The notes below the pieces were generated by a model. It did no database searches, was not told the DNA's origin, and worked only from the letters and a program-made list of their open reading frames with translations. 64,000 nucleotides of DNA from an uncultured Lachnospiraceae bacterium. Its GTDB lineage: Bacteria > Bacillota > Clostridia > Lachnospirales > Lachnospiraceae. The stretch covers positions 77,284 to 141,283 of the forward strand of contig CAJTPM010000009.1 of the NCBI GenBank assembly GCA_910578085.1, given 5' to 3'. Positions within the stretch are counted from its first letter, which is position 1. The number at the start of each line of letters is the position of its first letter. Below, one piece after another: positions 55,628 through 63,375 of this stretch. The translations under genes were made by a program, and so were the position numbers.

Positions 55628-56104
55628 ATGCGGGACGATTTGAAGAAGGATTTTACACGCAGGATCACACAGGCAAATTCTGTTTCCATGATAACAATTC
55701 TTTATGATATGATGTTGGTGTACCTGGGAGACGCCAGGAATGCGCTGGAAAAAAATGACGGGAAACAGTTTGTGCAGGAAATCCATCATGGGCAGGACTG
55801 CCTGATGGAACTGATGGGTTCTCTTAACATGAGATATGAACCGGCGCCGGTTCTCTATGAGCTGTATCTGTATATTCATAAGGAGCTGGCAAAGGCTATC
55901 ATTGATTTATCGGAGAAGACGCTTGCGCAGCCGGAAAGTATTCTGAAAAGGCTGCGGGACGCCTATCTGGAACTGGAAAAGACCGGTTCTTTCGAACCGG
56001 TCATGGACAATGCACAGCAGATTTATGCGGGGCTGACCTATGGTAAGAATTCACTGATAGAGAGTCTTGCACAGCCCGTGAACAACAGAGGCTTTTTAGC
56101 CTGA
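55628..56104 (+). CDS. fliS: FliS-like flagellin export chaperone
   Basis: A 158-residue helical protein. FTRRITQANSVSMITILYDM is the FliS N-terminal helix (compare the QxxPxxLxxMLYDxxxxxL pattern), followed by ALEKNDGKQFVQEIHHGQDC, LMELMGSLNMR and YELYLYIHKELAKA. FliS binds the C terminus of flagellin before export. It is longer than the usual ~130 residues and lacks some typical residues, so it is a divergent member. GAGGGGG lies 5 bases before the ATG. It is cotranscribed with flagellin. Confidence 0.85.
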   Translation: MRDDLKKDFTRRITQANSVSMITILYDMMLVYLGDARNALEKNDGKQFVQEIHHGQDCLMELMGSLNMRYEPAPVLYELYLYIHKELAKAIIDLSEKTLAQPESILKRLRDAYLELEKTGSFEPVMDNAQQIYAGLTYGKNSLIESLAQPVNNRGFLA

Positions 56105-56106
56105 AT

Positions 56107-56397
56107 TTAATCCTGAACGTCTTCTCCCGGCAGCGGTTTGAAATCCGCTGCCTTTACTATGTTAAGCTCCACTGCTTTTTCCATCAGAAATTTATAACGC
56201 TTAAGGACCGCATTTACTTTGTAAATATAGCAGTCTATCAGATCCGGTTCTGTCACGTTGTCAAAGCCGGAATAGGCGATCTCCAGCTCTGTCCGGGTCA
56301 GTCTCAAATCATTGAGCAGACGTTTCTCATCGTTGTCTTTTGCCGGCAGATCCGGTTCATCAGTCGCATATGTAGTGTGACTGAAAAAAGATTTCAT
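56107..56397 (-). CDS. DUF2508 family protein (YaaL-like)
   Basis: A 96-residue helical protein. LLNDLRLTRTELEIAYSGFD then NVTEPDLIDCYIYKVNAVLK and RYKFLMEKA is the DUF2508 pattern. In many Firmicutes it lies between recR and bofA; here it is divergent from bofA. GGAGGGAGCT lies before the ATG. Its cellular role is unknown. It is convergent with fliS, 2 bases apart. Confidence 0.85.
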   Translation of the reverse strand: MKSFFSHTTYATDEPDLPAKDNDEKRLLNDLRLTRTELEIAYSGFDNVTEPDLIDCYIYKVNAVLKRYKFLMEKAVELNIVKAADFKPLPGEDVQD

Positions 56398-56538
56398 ATA
56401 GCTCCCTCCATAAAAATAATCTATTATAAGTATAGGCGGCAGAAAGACAAATTATTCCAATTATTGGAAATTTTATCCTGGCCGTCATAATGGAAAAGCT
56501 TCCGCATATATTGTAAGGACAGACAATGAGGAAAAGGG

Positions 56539-56820
56539 ATGGACATGGGCGGTATGGAACAGGCGGAATGGACAATAGGACTTGTAACGGGTTTTGTGCT
56601 GTTGATCGTCATATTGAAAAGCAGAGCGAATATGGTGTTTCGTTTTGTGGTGCAGGCGGTGATCGGCGGCGTTTTGATCTATGGGATGAATCAGTTTTTT
56701 TTGTCACAAAATCTGGTTTCTATTATTGCGCTGAATCCGCTTACGGTTTTGACATGCGGATTCTTAGGAATTCCGGGGGTTTTACTGCTTTTTTGTATTC
56801 AAATTTTGAGTATGATATAG
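56539..56820 (+). CDS. BofA-like pro-sigma-K processing inhibitor
   Basis: A 93-residue membrane protein with two to three helices: WTIGLVTGFVLLIVILKSRA, RFVVQAVIGGVLIYGMNQFF and LNPLTVLTCGFLGIPGVLLL. The last one holds NPxTxxxxGxLGIPG, the BofA signature. BofA holds the SpoIVFB protease inactive in the spore outer membrane, so its presence points to a spore former. GAGGA lies 6 bases before ATG 56539; ATG 56545 is an alternative. It is divergent from DUF2508. Confidence 0.88.
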   Translation: MDMGGMEQAEWTIGLVTGFVLLIVILKSRANMVFRFVVQAVIGGVLIYGMNQFFLSQNLVSIIALNPLTVLTCGFLGIPGVLLLFCIQILSMI

Positions 56821-56856
56821 AAATTTCACAAAAATAATTTTTTGGAAAAAAAGGTC

Positions 56857-56885
56857 TGGACAAGCTGAAAAAAAGCGCCTATAAT
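56857..56885 (+). promoter_or_regulatory. SigA-type promoter of the Tad operon
   Basis: TGGACA (56857-56862), 17 bases, TATAAT (56880-56885). It gives a leader of about 145 bases before the prepilin peptidase, in which I see no clear structure. Confidence 0.6.
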
Positions 56886-57038
56886 CGGAATTACTTCAAA
56901 AGTCCACTCGGACGATAAACCATATCGGGAGATTTCTGAAAATATTTCTGACACTCTATTTTTTGATTTATTTCCCAAATGTGCTTAGAGAATAAAAAAG
57001 GGGCGTGATAATTTTGTTTTAATGGGACAAATGTATAT

Positions 57039-57470
57039 ATGGCCATTATAGTGACCGTATTGGCCGCACTGGCATCGTGGTTTGATCTGCGAAGGGGTAT
57101 CATACCAAACCGGCTGTTATTTCCGGTAATAGGAGTGGGATTGCTGCTTCGCATCACAACGGATATTCTTAACAGAGATCCTCTGGATATTTTTACAATG
57201 ATGACAGAGGTGATTCTTCTCTTTATCTGTTTATGGCCTGTCTATACGACAGGTGGTCTGGGAGCAGGTGACTGTAAGCTCCTTCTGTCAGCCGGGGTAT
57301 TTCTTCCGGCAAAGCAGGCAGTGTTTGTTATAGTAAGTTCATTCTTTATTGCCGCAGCGGAAATCATACTGTTTAAAATGTTCTGCGGCATAAGAAAAGA
57401 GAACAAAAAAATAAAGGTGATACATTTTGCACCGGCATTTTTCATAGCGGTGCTGATTGGATGGTTATAA
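57039..57470 (+). CDS. Prepilin peptidase, TadV/CpaA type
   Basis: A 143-residue A24 aspartic peptidase without the methylase domain. The first catalytic Asp is D16 in ALASWFDLRRGIIPN and the second lies in GGLGAGDCKLLLSAG. About five membrane helices. It cleaves Flp-type prepilins. It opens the Tad operon, 12 bases before tadZ. The ribosome site is not clear (ACAAATGTATAT precedes the ATG). Confidence 0.9.
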   Translation: MAIIVTVLAALASWFDLRRGIIPNRLLFPVIGVGLLLRITTDILNRDPLDIFTMMTEVILLFICLWPVYTTGGLGAGDCKLLLSAGVFLPAKQAVFVIVSSFFIAAAEIILFKMFCGIRKENKKIKVIHFAPAFFIAVLIGWL

Positions 57471-57482
57471 GGAGGCAAACTA

Positions 57483-58484
57483 TTGGGAAAACCAATTATG
57501 GCAATCTGCGACAGACAGGCAGCCTACATAAGTCAGCTGATTGCACTATTTCAGGAGAAAAAGGAGCTGCCCTTTGAAATTCATGGTTTTACTAAAAATG
57601 AGAGTCTGCAGAAATTCTGTGAGAAAAATAAAGTGGCATTATTAATTATCTCTGAGCCGGATTACAGGGAGGAACTGCAGAAAGAGGAAATAGATCGGAT
57701 ACTGGTATTACAGGAAGGGGCGGGAAGCCTGCCGGAACATGTTGCAGCGATAAATAAGTTTCAGCCTGCAGGCGTGCTGTATCGGGAGATCATGCGGGTG
57801 TACGGAGAAGGAGAAAATATCGTACCCTTTCAGAAGAAAAGAAAAAGCAAAGTGCAGCTGATAGGTGTGTATTCTCCGCTTCACTGCTGCATGCAGACTA
57901 TCTTTTCTCTGGCAGCGGGAGAGATCCTGGCAAAAAAGAAGAAAACGCTGTATCTGAATTTTGAGTGTTTTTCCGGATTTGAAACACTTCTTGGAAGGCG
58001 GTTTGACGGCAACTTTACAGACATTCTGTATTATTATGACTGTGCGAGAGAAAAGCTGTCTTATAAGCTGGAGAGCATTGTGCAGAAAATGGGAGAGTTG
58101 TATTTTATTCCGCCGGCGGCATCCTTTGAAGACTTTCAGGATATCAGGGAAGAAAAATGGCTTTCCATTGTCACCGGGATAGCGGAAGCCGGAGGATACG
58201 AAACGGTAGTGCTGGATCTCACAGAACAGGTGAGAGGAGTTTATACGCTGTTGGGAGCCTGTGATACGATCTATACCCTGATAAAAGATGATCGCATGGC
58301 AAAGGCTAAGCTGGCACAATATGAATTGCTTTTAGAGCAGGAGGATTACATAGATATCCGGGAAAGAACCAGGAAATACAGGATCCCCTTTATGAAAAAT
58401 CTGCCGGCAGGACTTGAGCATCTGGGGCGTGGGGACCTGGCAGATTATGTGGGAAAGCGATTGAAAGAAGATGGGGTACTGTGA
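57483..58484 (+). CDS. TadZ/CpaE-like protein
   Basis: 333 residues from TTG 57483, which follows GGAGG. A receiver-like N-terminal domain (MAICDRQAAYISQLIALFQE) leads to a MinD/ParA-like domain in which the P-loop is degenerate (LIGVYSPLHCCMQTIFSLAA lacks GK-T) although other strands are in place (TLYLNFECFSGF; ETVVLDLTEQVRGV). TadZ proteins mark the pole or the place of Tad assembly. It lies between the peptidase and TadA, and its stop overlaps the tadA start. Confidence 0.85.
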   Translation: MGKPIMAICDRQAAYISQLIALFQEKKELPFEIHGFTKNESLQKFCEKNKVALLIISEPDYREELQKEEIDRILVLQEGAGSLPEHVAAINKFQPAGVLYREIMRVYGEGENIVPFQKKRKSKVQLIGVYSPLHCCMQTIFSLAAGEILAKKKKTLYLNFECFSGFETLLGRRFDGNFTDILYYYDCAREKLSYKLESIVQKMGELYFIPPAASFEDFQDIREEKWLSIVTGIAEAGGYETVVLDLTEQVRGVYTLLGACDTIYTLIKDDRMAKAKLAQYELLLEQEDYIDIRERTRKYRIPFMKNLPAGLEHLGRGDLADYVGKRLKEDGVL

Positions 58485-59710
58485 AAATGGAAAGACAAAT
58501 CAAACGAAAAGGCTTCTATCAGGAGATCAAACGAAAGATACAGCAGGAACTTCTGGCAGAACTGGATTTCTCGAAGGAACTGGAAGAGGAAGAACTGTTG
58601 GAGCTGATCGATGTGAAAATTCATGAGACGGCACTTCAAAGAGGAGTCTGGCTGGAAGAGCGAAAAGAAATGCGAAAAGAAATTTTCAGAGCAATGCGAA
58701 GGCTTGACATTTTGCAGGAGTTGATTGAGGATCCGGGAGTTACGGAAATCATGATTAACGGAAAAGATCATATTTTTATTGAGCGGGCAGGACAGCTTTT
58801 TCGCTGGGAAAACAAATTTGATTCGGAGGAAAAACTGAATGCAATTATCCAGCAGATAGTATCCGGTTGTAACAGGGTGGTTAATGAAGCGTCGCCGATC
58901 GTGGATGCAAGACTGGAAAACGGCTCCCGGGTCAATGTGGTTTTAAAACCGGCGGCATTGAATGGACCCATTGTTACAATCAGACGTTTTCCGGAAAAAC
59001 CTATGGATATGAAAAACTTGGTGGAACTCGGTGCGCTGCAGGAAAGTCACAGCATATTTTTGGAAAAGCTTGTGCAGGCCGGTTATAACATACTGGTTAG
59101 CGGGGGGACTGGCTCCGGTAAGACGACTTTTCTCAATGCGCTATCAGATTTTATCCCGAAGGATGAGCGGGTAATCACCATTGAGGACAGTGCAGAACTG
59201 CAGATCAGATCGATTGAAAATCTGGTGCGGCTGGAGACCAGAAACGCAAATGTGGAAGGGTGCCGTCCGATCACGATACGGGATCTGATAAAGACCGCAC
59301 TCCGCATGAGACCTGACAGGATTATTGTGGGAGAAGTAAGAGGAGCGGAAGCTGTAGATCTGCTGCAGGCAATGAATACCGGCCACGATGGCTCTCTTTC
59401 AACCGGACATTCCAACAGTGCGGCGGATATGCTGAGCAGGCTGGAAACAATGGTACTGATGGGAATGGATCTGCCGGTATCCGCAATCAGACAGCAGATC
59501 GCTTCCGCAGTAGATATTATTATACACCTGGGAAGACTGCGTGATAAGAGCAGAAAGGTACTGGAGATCATGGAGGTCTGTGGATATGCGGACCACAACG
59601 TTATACTGCGGCCTCTTTTTATATACTGCCACGGCACAGAGGAACTGGAAAAAAGGGGGGAACTTACCAATGTTGCAAAATTGCAGGCGGCGGGCTTTGG
59701 AGCTGTATAG
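58481..59710 (+). CDS. tadA: Tad secretion ATPase TadA/CpaF
   Basis: 409 residues from GTG 58481, overlapping the tadZ stop (GTGA); ATG 58487 is an alternative. The type II/IV secretion ATPase has N-terminal region PGVTEIMINGKDHIFIERAG, Walker A LVSGGTGSGKTTFLNAL, Asp box VITIEDSAELQI, Walker B RPDRIIVGEVRGAEAVDLL and His box NTGHDGSLSTGHSN. It powers pilus assembly as a hexamer. It is the third gene of the operon. Confidence 0.95.
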   Translation: MKMERQIKRKGFYQEIKRKIQQELLAELDFSKELEEEELLELIDVKIHETALQRGVWLEERKEMRKEIFRAMRRLDILQELIEDPGVTEIMINGKDHIFIERAGQLFRWENKFDSEEKLNAIIQQIVSGCNRVVNEASPIVDARLENGSRVNVVLKPAALNGPIVTIRRFPEKPMDMKNLVELGALQESHSIFLEKLVQAGYNILVSGGTGSGKTTFLNALSDFIPKDERVITIEDSAELQIRSIENLVRLETRNANVEGCRPITIRDLIKTALRMRPDRIIVGEVRGAEAVDLLQAMNTGHDGSLSTGHSNSAADMLSRLETMVLMGMDLPVSAIRQQIASAVDIIIHLGRLRDKSRKVLEIMEVCGYADHNVILRPLFIYCHGTEELEKRGELTNVAKLQAAGFGAV

Positions 59711-60452
59711 AAAATCATACGGGAAAGAAAGCTGTCTAACAGGGAAAGAAAAAATATACTGCAGTGTACAGGCAATTACTGTTACAGTGCTCCTGGGATT
59801 ATTTTTCTATAGATCGTGGATAGCTGCTGTTCTGATGATTCCGGTAGGCATACTGTATCTGGTGATGCTTGCAGAGAAGAAGATTAAAGAAAAAAGGAAT
59901 CACTTAAGGAATGAGTTTAAAGAGGCGATCCTGTCTGTTGCAGCTAATCTGCGGGCGGGTTATGCTGTAGAAAATGCTTTTCGGGAAACATTGCAGGAAA
60001 TGAAAACATTGTACGGCGCAGAATCGATGATCTATCAGGAGTTTTATAAAATCGTTCAGGGGATTACAAATGGGATCGGCATTGAAGTTTTGATGAGGCG
60101 TTTTGCGGAGAGAATGAAACTTGCGGAAATATGGGAATTTGCGGATATATTTGCAATAGCGAAGAGAAGTGGCGGAAATCTCACGGAGATTATTTATGAG
60201 ACGGCGGCGATAATCAGCGACAAGATCGATGTGGAAAAGGAAATACAGGTTCTGATTGCAGCAAAACGACTGGAGCAGGGTATCATGTCTGTCATTCCGT
60301 TCGGAATCATTCTTTATGTGGGTGTCACTTCAGCCGGATATTTTGACATATTGTATACGACGCCTGTCGGAAAAATGGTTATGACAGGATGTTTTGGAAT
60401 CTATATAGCTGCCTGTATATTGGGCATGAAAATTACGGAAATACAGGTTTAA
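59670..60452 (+). CDS. Tad inner-membrane platform protein TadB
   Basis: 260 residues from ATG 59670, which overlaps the end of tadA by 41 bases; GGGGGG lies upstream. A type II secretion F domain (about 90-220) has ILSVAANLRAGYAVENAFRE and MRRFAERMKLAEIWEFADIF then AIAKRSGGNLTEIIYETA. Hydrophobic helices flank it. It forms the platform with the next gene product. 152 bases separate them, and I see nothing in that gap. Confidence 0.88.
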   Translation: MLQNCRRRALELYRKSYGKESCLTGKEKIYCSVQAITVTVLLGLFFYRSWIAAVLMIPVGILYLVMLAEKKIKEKRNHLRNEFKEAILSVAANLRAGYAVENAFRETLQEMKTLYGAESMIYQEFYKIVQGITNGIGIEVLMRRFAERMKLAEIWEFADIFAIAKRSGGNLTEIIYETAAIISDKIDVEKEIQVLIAAKRLEQGIMSVIPFGIILYVGVTSAGYFDILYTTPVGKMVMTGCFGIYIAACILGMKITEIQV

Positions 60453-60604
60453 TAAGCGGTAGAAAATCCTTTTTCTGTGTTTGCTGTTAAAACAGGTTCT
60501 CTGGTAAAAGATGTGGTAACAGAATAACAGTAAACTCGGATAAAAAGATGAAAAACAGATATGGACAACAGATAAAGATAAAAAGGTAACAAGGCAGCAG
60601 ACAT

Positions 60605-61963
60605 ATGAAAAAGGATTTTTTATATAAGACGTCAGAGAAAATTTGGGAACAGTTTATAGAAAAAAACAGGAGAGGAAAATGGTATTCAAAACAGGTAAAG
60701 GAAAATCTGGAAAAGCTGTATCCTTTTATGGGCAGAGAAAAGGAACGGGAGTATTATATACGGAAAATAAGACTTTCGCTGTCGATATGCATAGCAGGTA
60801 TTTTTCTTGCCGCAGGCCTGTGTATATCAGAGCGCCTGCAGCCCGCAATAAAAGAAAATAAGATTTACAGGCAGGGATACAATGGCGCAGCACAGGATAT
60901 ACCGGTGGAAGTTTTTGCAGATGGTAAAAAGCGGTACGAATTTGATTTAAAGATTAGCGGGAGAATGTACGGGAAAGAACAGCTGAAGGAACTGTGCGAA
61001 AACGCAATACGGGAACTGGAAGAAGTGATTCCCGGAGAAAATGAAAGTCTGGAACGGGTGGAAAAGGATATGAATCTGGTACAGGAACTTCCGGGATATC
61101 CATTTCAGATCACATGGGAAAGCGGAAATTACAGTGTCATTGATTCTGAGGGAAATTTACAGAAGGGTGAGATTCCAAAAGCGGGAGAACCAGTGGGATT
61201 GAATGCTGTTTTCACCTGCGGAGATTTTCAGGCGGAACATTTGTATTTTATACAGATCTATCCTGAAACGCTGACAGAGGAAGAACAGGAGAAACGGAAT
61301 ATTCTTGAGGCAGTACAGGAAGCGGAAATAGAAAGCAGGGAAGAGGAAGTGTTTTTTTTACCGACTGAAGCCGGGGGAAAAGAGCTTTGCTGGAAAAGTA
61401 AACAGGACATGGTGTGGCCGGTGATTTTCTTTGGAGCAGTCTGCGTGGCAATGGCTGTTTATTTTCTCGGAGATGAGGATCTGAAAAAAGAGATCAGAAA
61501 GAGAGAGGAACAGATGCAGCTCACATATCCGGAATTGGTAAGTAAATTGTCAATCTACCTGGGAGCTGGTATGACGTTAAAAATGGCCTGGGAGAAAATA
61601 AGTACAGATTACGAAAAAGTAAAAGCTGATAAAGAAAAAAATCCGGTCTATGAGGAGATGAACATAGCCTGTCAGGAAATGAGAAGCGGTATACCGGAAA
61701 TAAGGGCATATGAACAGTTTGGCAAAAGATGCGGCATACAGCTTTACAGTAAATTTTCTGCACTGCTGATCCAGAACCTGAAAAAAGGAAGTACGAAATT
61801 AAGCCCACTGTTAAAGGAAGAGAGCAGACTGGCGTTTGAGGAGAGGAAAAATGCGGCGAGAAAGGCGGGAGAAGAAGCGGGAACAAAACTGTTGATACCG
61901 ATGATGATGATGCTTTGTGTGGTGATGCTTATGATCCTGCTGCCGGCGTTTATGGCATTTTGA
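60605..61963 (+). CDS. Tad platform protein TadC-like, with a large insert
   Basis: A 452-residue protein. An N-terminal helix (SLSICIAGIFLAAGLCI, about 57-75) is followed by ~190 residues of probably external, Glu-rich domain (with FDLKISGRMYGKEQLKELCE and GYPFQITWESGNYSVI), then a helix (VWPVIFFGAVCVAMAVYFLG) and a T2SF domain LVSKLSIYLGAGMTLKMAWE ... LIQNLKKGSTKLSPLLKEES, and a last helix. Ordinary TadC lacks the central external domain. It precedes the pilin gene by 30 bases. Confidence 0.85.
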   Translation: MKKDFLYKTSEKIWEQFIEKNRRGKWYSKQVKENLEKLYPFMGREKEREYYIRKIRLSLSICIAGIFLAAGLCISERLQPAIKENKIYRQGYNGAAQDIPVEVFADGKKRYEFDLKISGRMYGKEQLKELCENAIRELEEVIPGENESLERVEKDMNLVQELPGYPFQITWESGNYSVIDSEGNLQKGEIPKAGEPVGLNAVFTCGDFQAEHLYFIQIYPETLTEEEQEKRNILEAVQEAEIESREEEVFFLPTEAGGKELCWKSKQDMVWPVIFFGAVCVAMAVYFLGDEDLKKEIRKREEQMQLTYPELVSKLSIYLGAGMTLKMAWEKISTDYEKVKADKEKNPVYEEMNIACQEMRSGIPEIRAYEQFGKRCGIQLYSKFSALLIQNLKKGSTKLSPLLKEESRLAFEERKNAARKAGEEAGTKLLIPMMMMLCVVMLMILLPAFMAF

Positions 61964-61993
61964 TAAAAATAGAGAATGATGAGGGAAAGTAAA

Positions 61994-62086
61994 ATGAGAA
62001 AAAGCTTTAAAGATTTTATCAGAGAAGAAGATGGGATGGGAACGGTGGAAGTAATTTTGATTATTGTAGATATACTTACTATATGA
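61994..62086 (+). pseudogene. Flp/Tad pilin gene, broken by insertion after ~25 codons
   Basis: ATG 61994 with GAGGG 8 bases upstream starts MRKSFKDFIREEDGMGTVEV then ILIIV. The DGMGTVEVILIIV segment is the leader-peptide site and first helix of Flp-like pilins (cleavage before or near GMGT, the E five residues in). After ILIIV (codon ending 62068) the frame reads DILTI and stops at 62084-62086, where pilins of this group continue with more hydrophobic residues. The base composition changes here and mobile element genes follow. The insertion point is therefore about 62066-62070. Confidence 0.75.
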
Positions 62087-62268
62087 TAGGGGTGTATATA
62101 ATGTAATTAAAGGGGGGATAAGTGGTAGGAGTATAACACAATACACAGTAGAAGGTATAAGAATGTGTATGCAGTAGAACATAGAAAACTGAATATAGAA
62201 GCCATAGATAGAAGTCCTTTAGTCAGACAAACCACGTTAAACAATGCAGAATAATGGAGGTAAGAGTT

Positions 62269-62571
62269 ATGAGGAAAGTGGTTATTTTGATTACAGAAGT
62301 GGTACTACCTATTGCAGTGGCTATTGTCCTTGCAGCTGTATTCCGAACTGTATATGTTTCAGAAGATGGGTGCAATTTTTTATGGTTATGGATAGCAGTA
62401 GGTTTTCCATTCGGTATCACAAGGATAGGACATATTCTTGTTCCATTGAAACATGACCTTGCATCAACAATCGGCATTTGGTTTTTGAATGTCATGATAG
62501 CAGGACTCATTGGTGGAGTGGTACTTGTCTGGCGTGTAGTTAGGGGCATAATTAGATGCCTTATAGCATAG
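62269..62571 (+). CDS. Small membrane protein of the conjugative element
   Basis: 100 residues from ATG 62269, which has GGAGG 8 bases upstream. Three hydrophobic segments: VVILITEVVLPIAVAIVLAA, FLWLWIAVGFPFGITRIGHI and IWFLNVMIAGLIGGVVLVWR. It resembles the small protein often located before parA in Tn1549-type elements (possibly DUF6050; from memory). It starts the run of element genes and lies 12 bases before parA. Confidence 0.7.
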   Translation: MRKVVILITEVVLPIAVAIVLAAVFRTVYVSEDGCNFLWLWIAVGFPFGITRIGHILVPLKHDLASTIGIWFLNVMIAGLIGGVVLVWRVVRGIIRCLIA

Positions 62572-62583
62572 GAGGATGAATTT

Positions 62584-63375
62584 ATGGCAGAGATTATTGT
62601 AGTAGCAAGTCAAAAGGGCGGGGTGGCAAAAACCACCACAACATTTAATTTAGCTTCATCACTTGAAGTAATGGGAAAGAAAGTATTGGCAGTTGATTTT
62701 GACCATCAGGGAAATCTTACATCCTGTTTGGCAAAAGAGGGAAAACAGTCCATTGAAATGACAGTGGCAAATCTCATGAATATCTGCATTGAGAGTGAAG
62801 ATGATGCAGTGATGCCGGATAGAGCCGAATATATCTATCAGTGTGGTGGATTAGATTTTATAGGTGCAAACAGAACACTTTCTACCATAGAAGCAAAGCT
62901 GTTATCAGAGGCAGGTGGGGAAAGGACGCTGGCAGATGTGTTAGAGCCATTAAGGGATGATTATGATTATATCCTTATCGACACAAACCCCTCATTAGGA
63001 ATATTGACCATCAATGCACTTGCAGTAGCAGACAAAGTAATGATCCCAGTCAGCCCCCAGTATTTTTCTATGGAAGGATTGGATGATTTGATAAAGTCTA
63101 TTGTAAAGGTGCGTAAACGTATCAATCCGAAATTAAGTATTGCCGGTATATGCCTTACAATGTGTGAGTTCAGAACAAAGCTGTACCGCAGGGTATATGA
63201 AGATATTCTGGAATACACGGCTGATAAAATAAGAATTTATGATGCAAAGATACCATACACAGTAAAGATAGGGGAGTCTTTGTATGTGGGGGAAAATGTT
63301 GCTACATACTGTGCTTCATCCCCGGCAAGCGTGGCATATTTAAAATTGGCAAAGGAGGTACTTGGCTGTGAGTAA
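62584..63375 (+). CDS. parA: ParA/Soj-like ATPase of the conjugative element
   Basis: A 263-residue MinD/ParA ATPase. The deviant Walker A is SQKGGVAKTTTTFNLA; Walker A' DYDYILIDTNPSLGILTINA; and Walker B-like VMIPVSPQYFSMEGL. LAVDFDHQGNLTSCL is also typical. AGGAGG lies before the ATG. It overlaps the start of parB by 8 bases, with AAAGGAGGT for parB inside its end. In such elements ParAB stabilise the excised circle. Confidence 0.95.
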   Translation: MAEIIVVASQKGGVAKTTTTFNLASSLEVMGKKVLAVDFDHQGNLTSCLAKEGKQSIEMTVANLMNICIESEDDAVMPDRAEYIYQCGGLDFIGANRTLSTIEAKLLSEAGGERTLADVLEPLRDDYDYILIDTNPSLGILTINALAVADKVMIPVSPQYFSMEGLDDLIKSIVKVRKRINPKLSIAGICLTMCEFRTKLYRRVYEDILEYTADKIRIYDAKIPYTVKIGESLYVGENVATYCASSPASVAYLKLAKEVLGCE

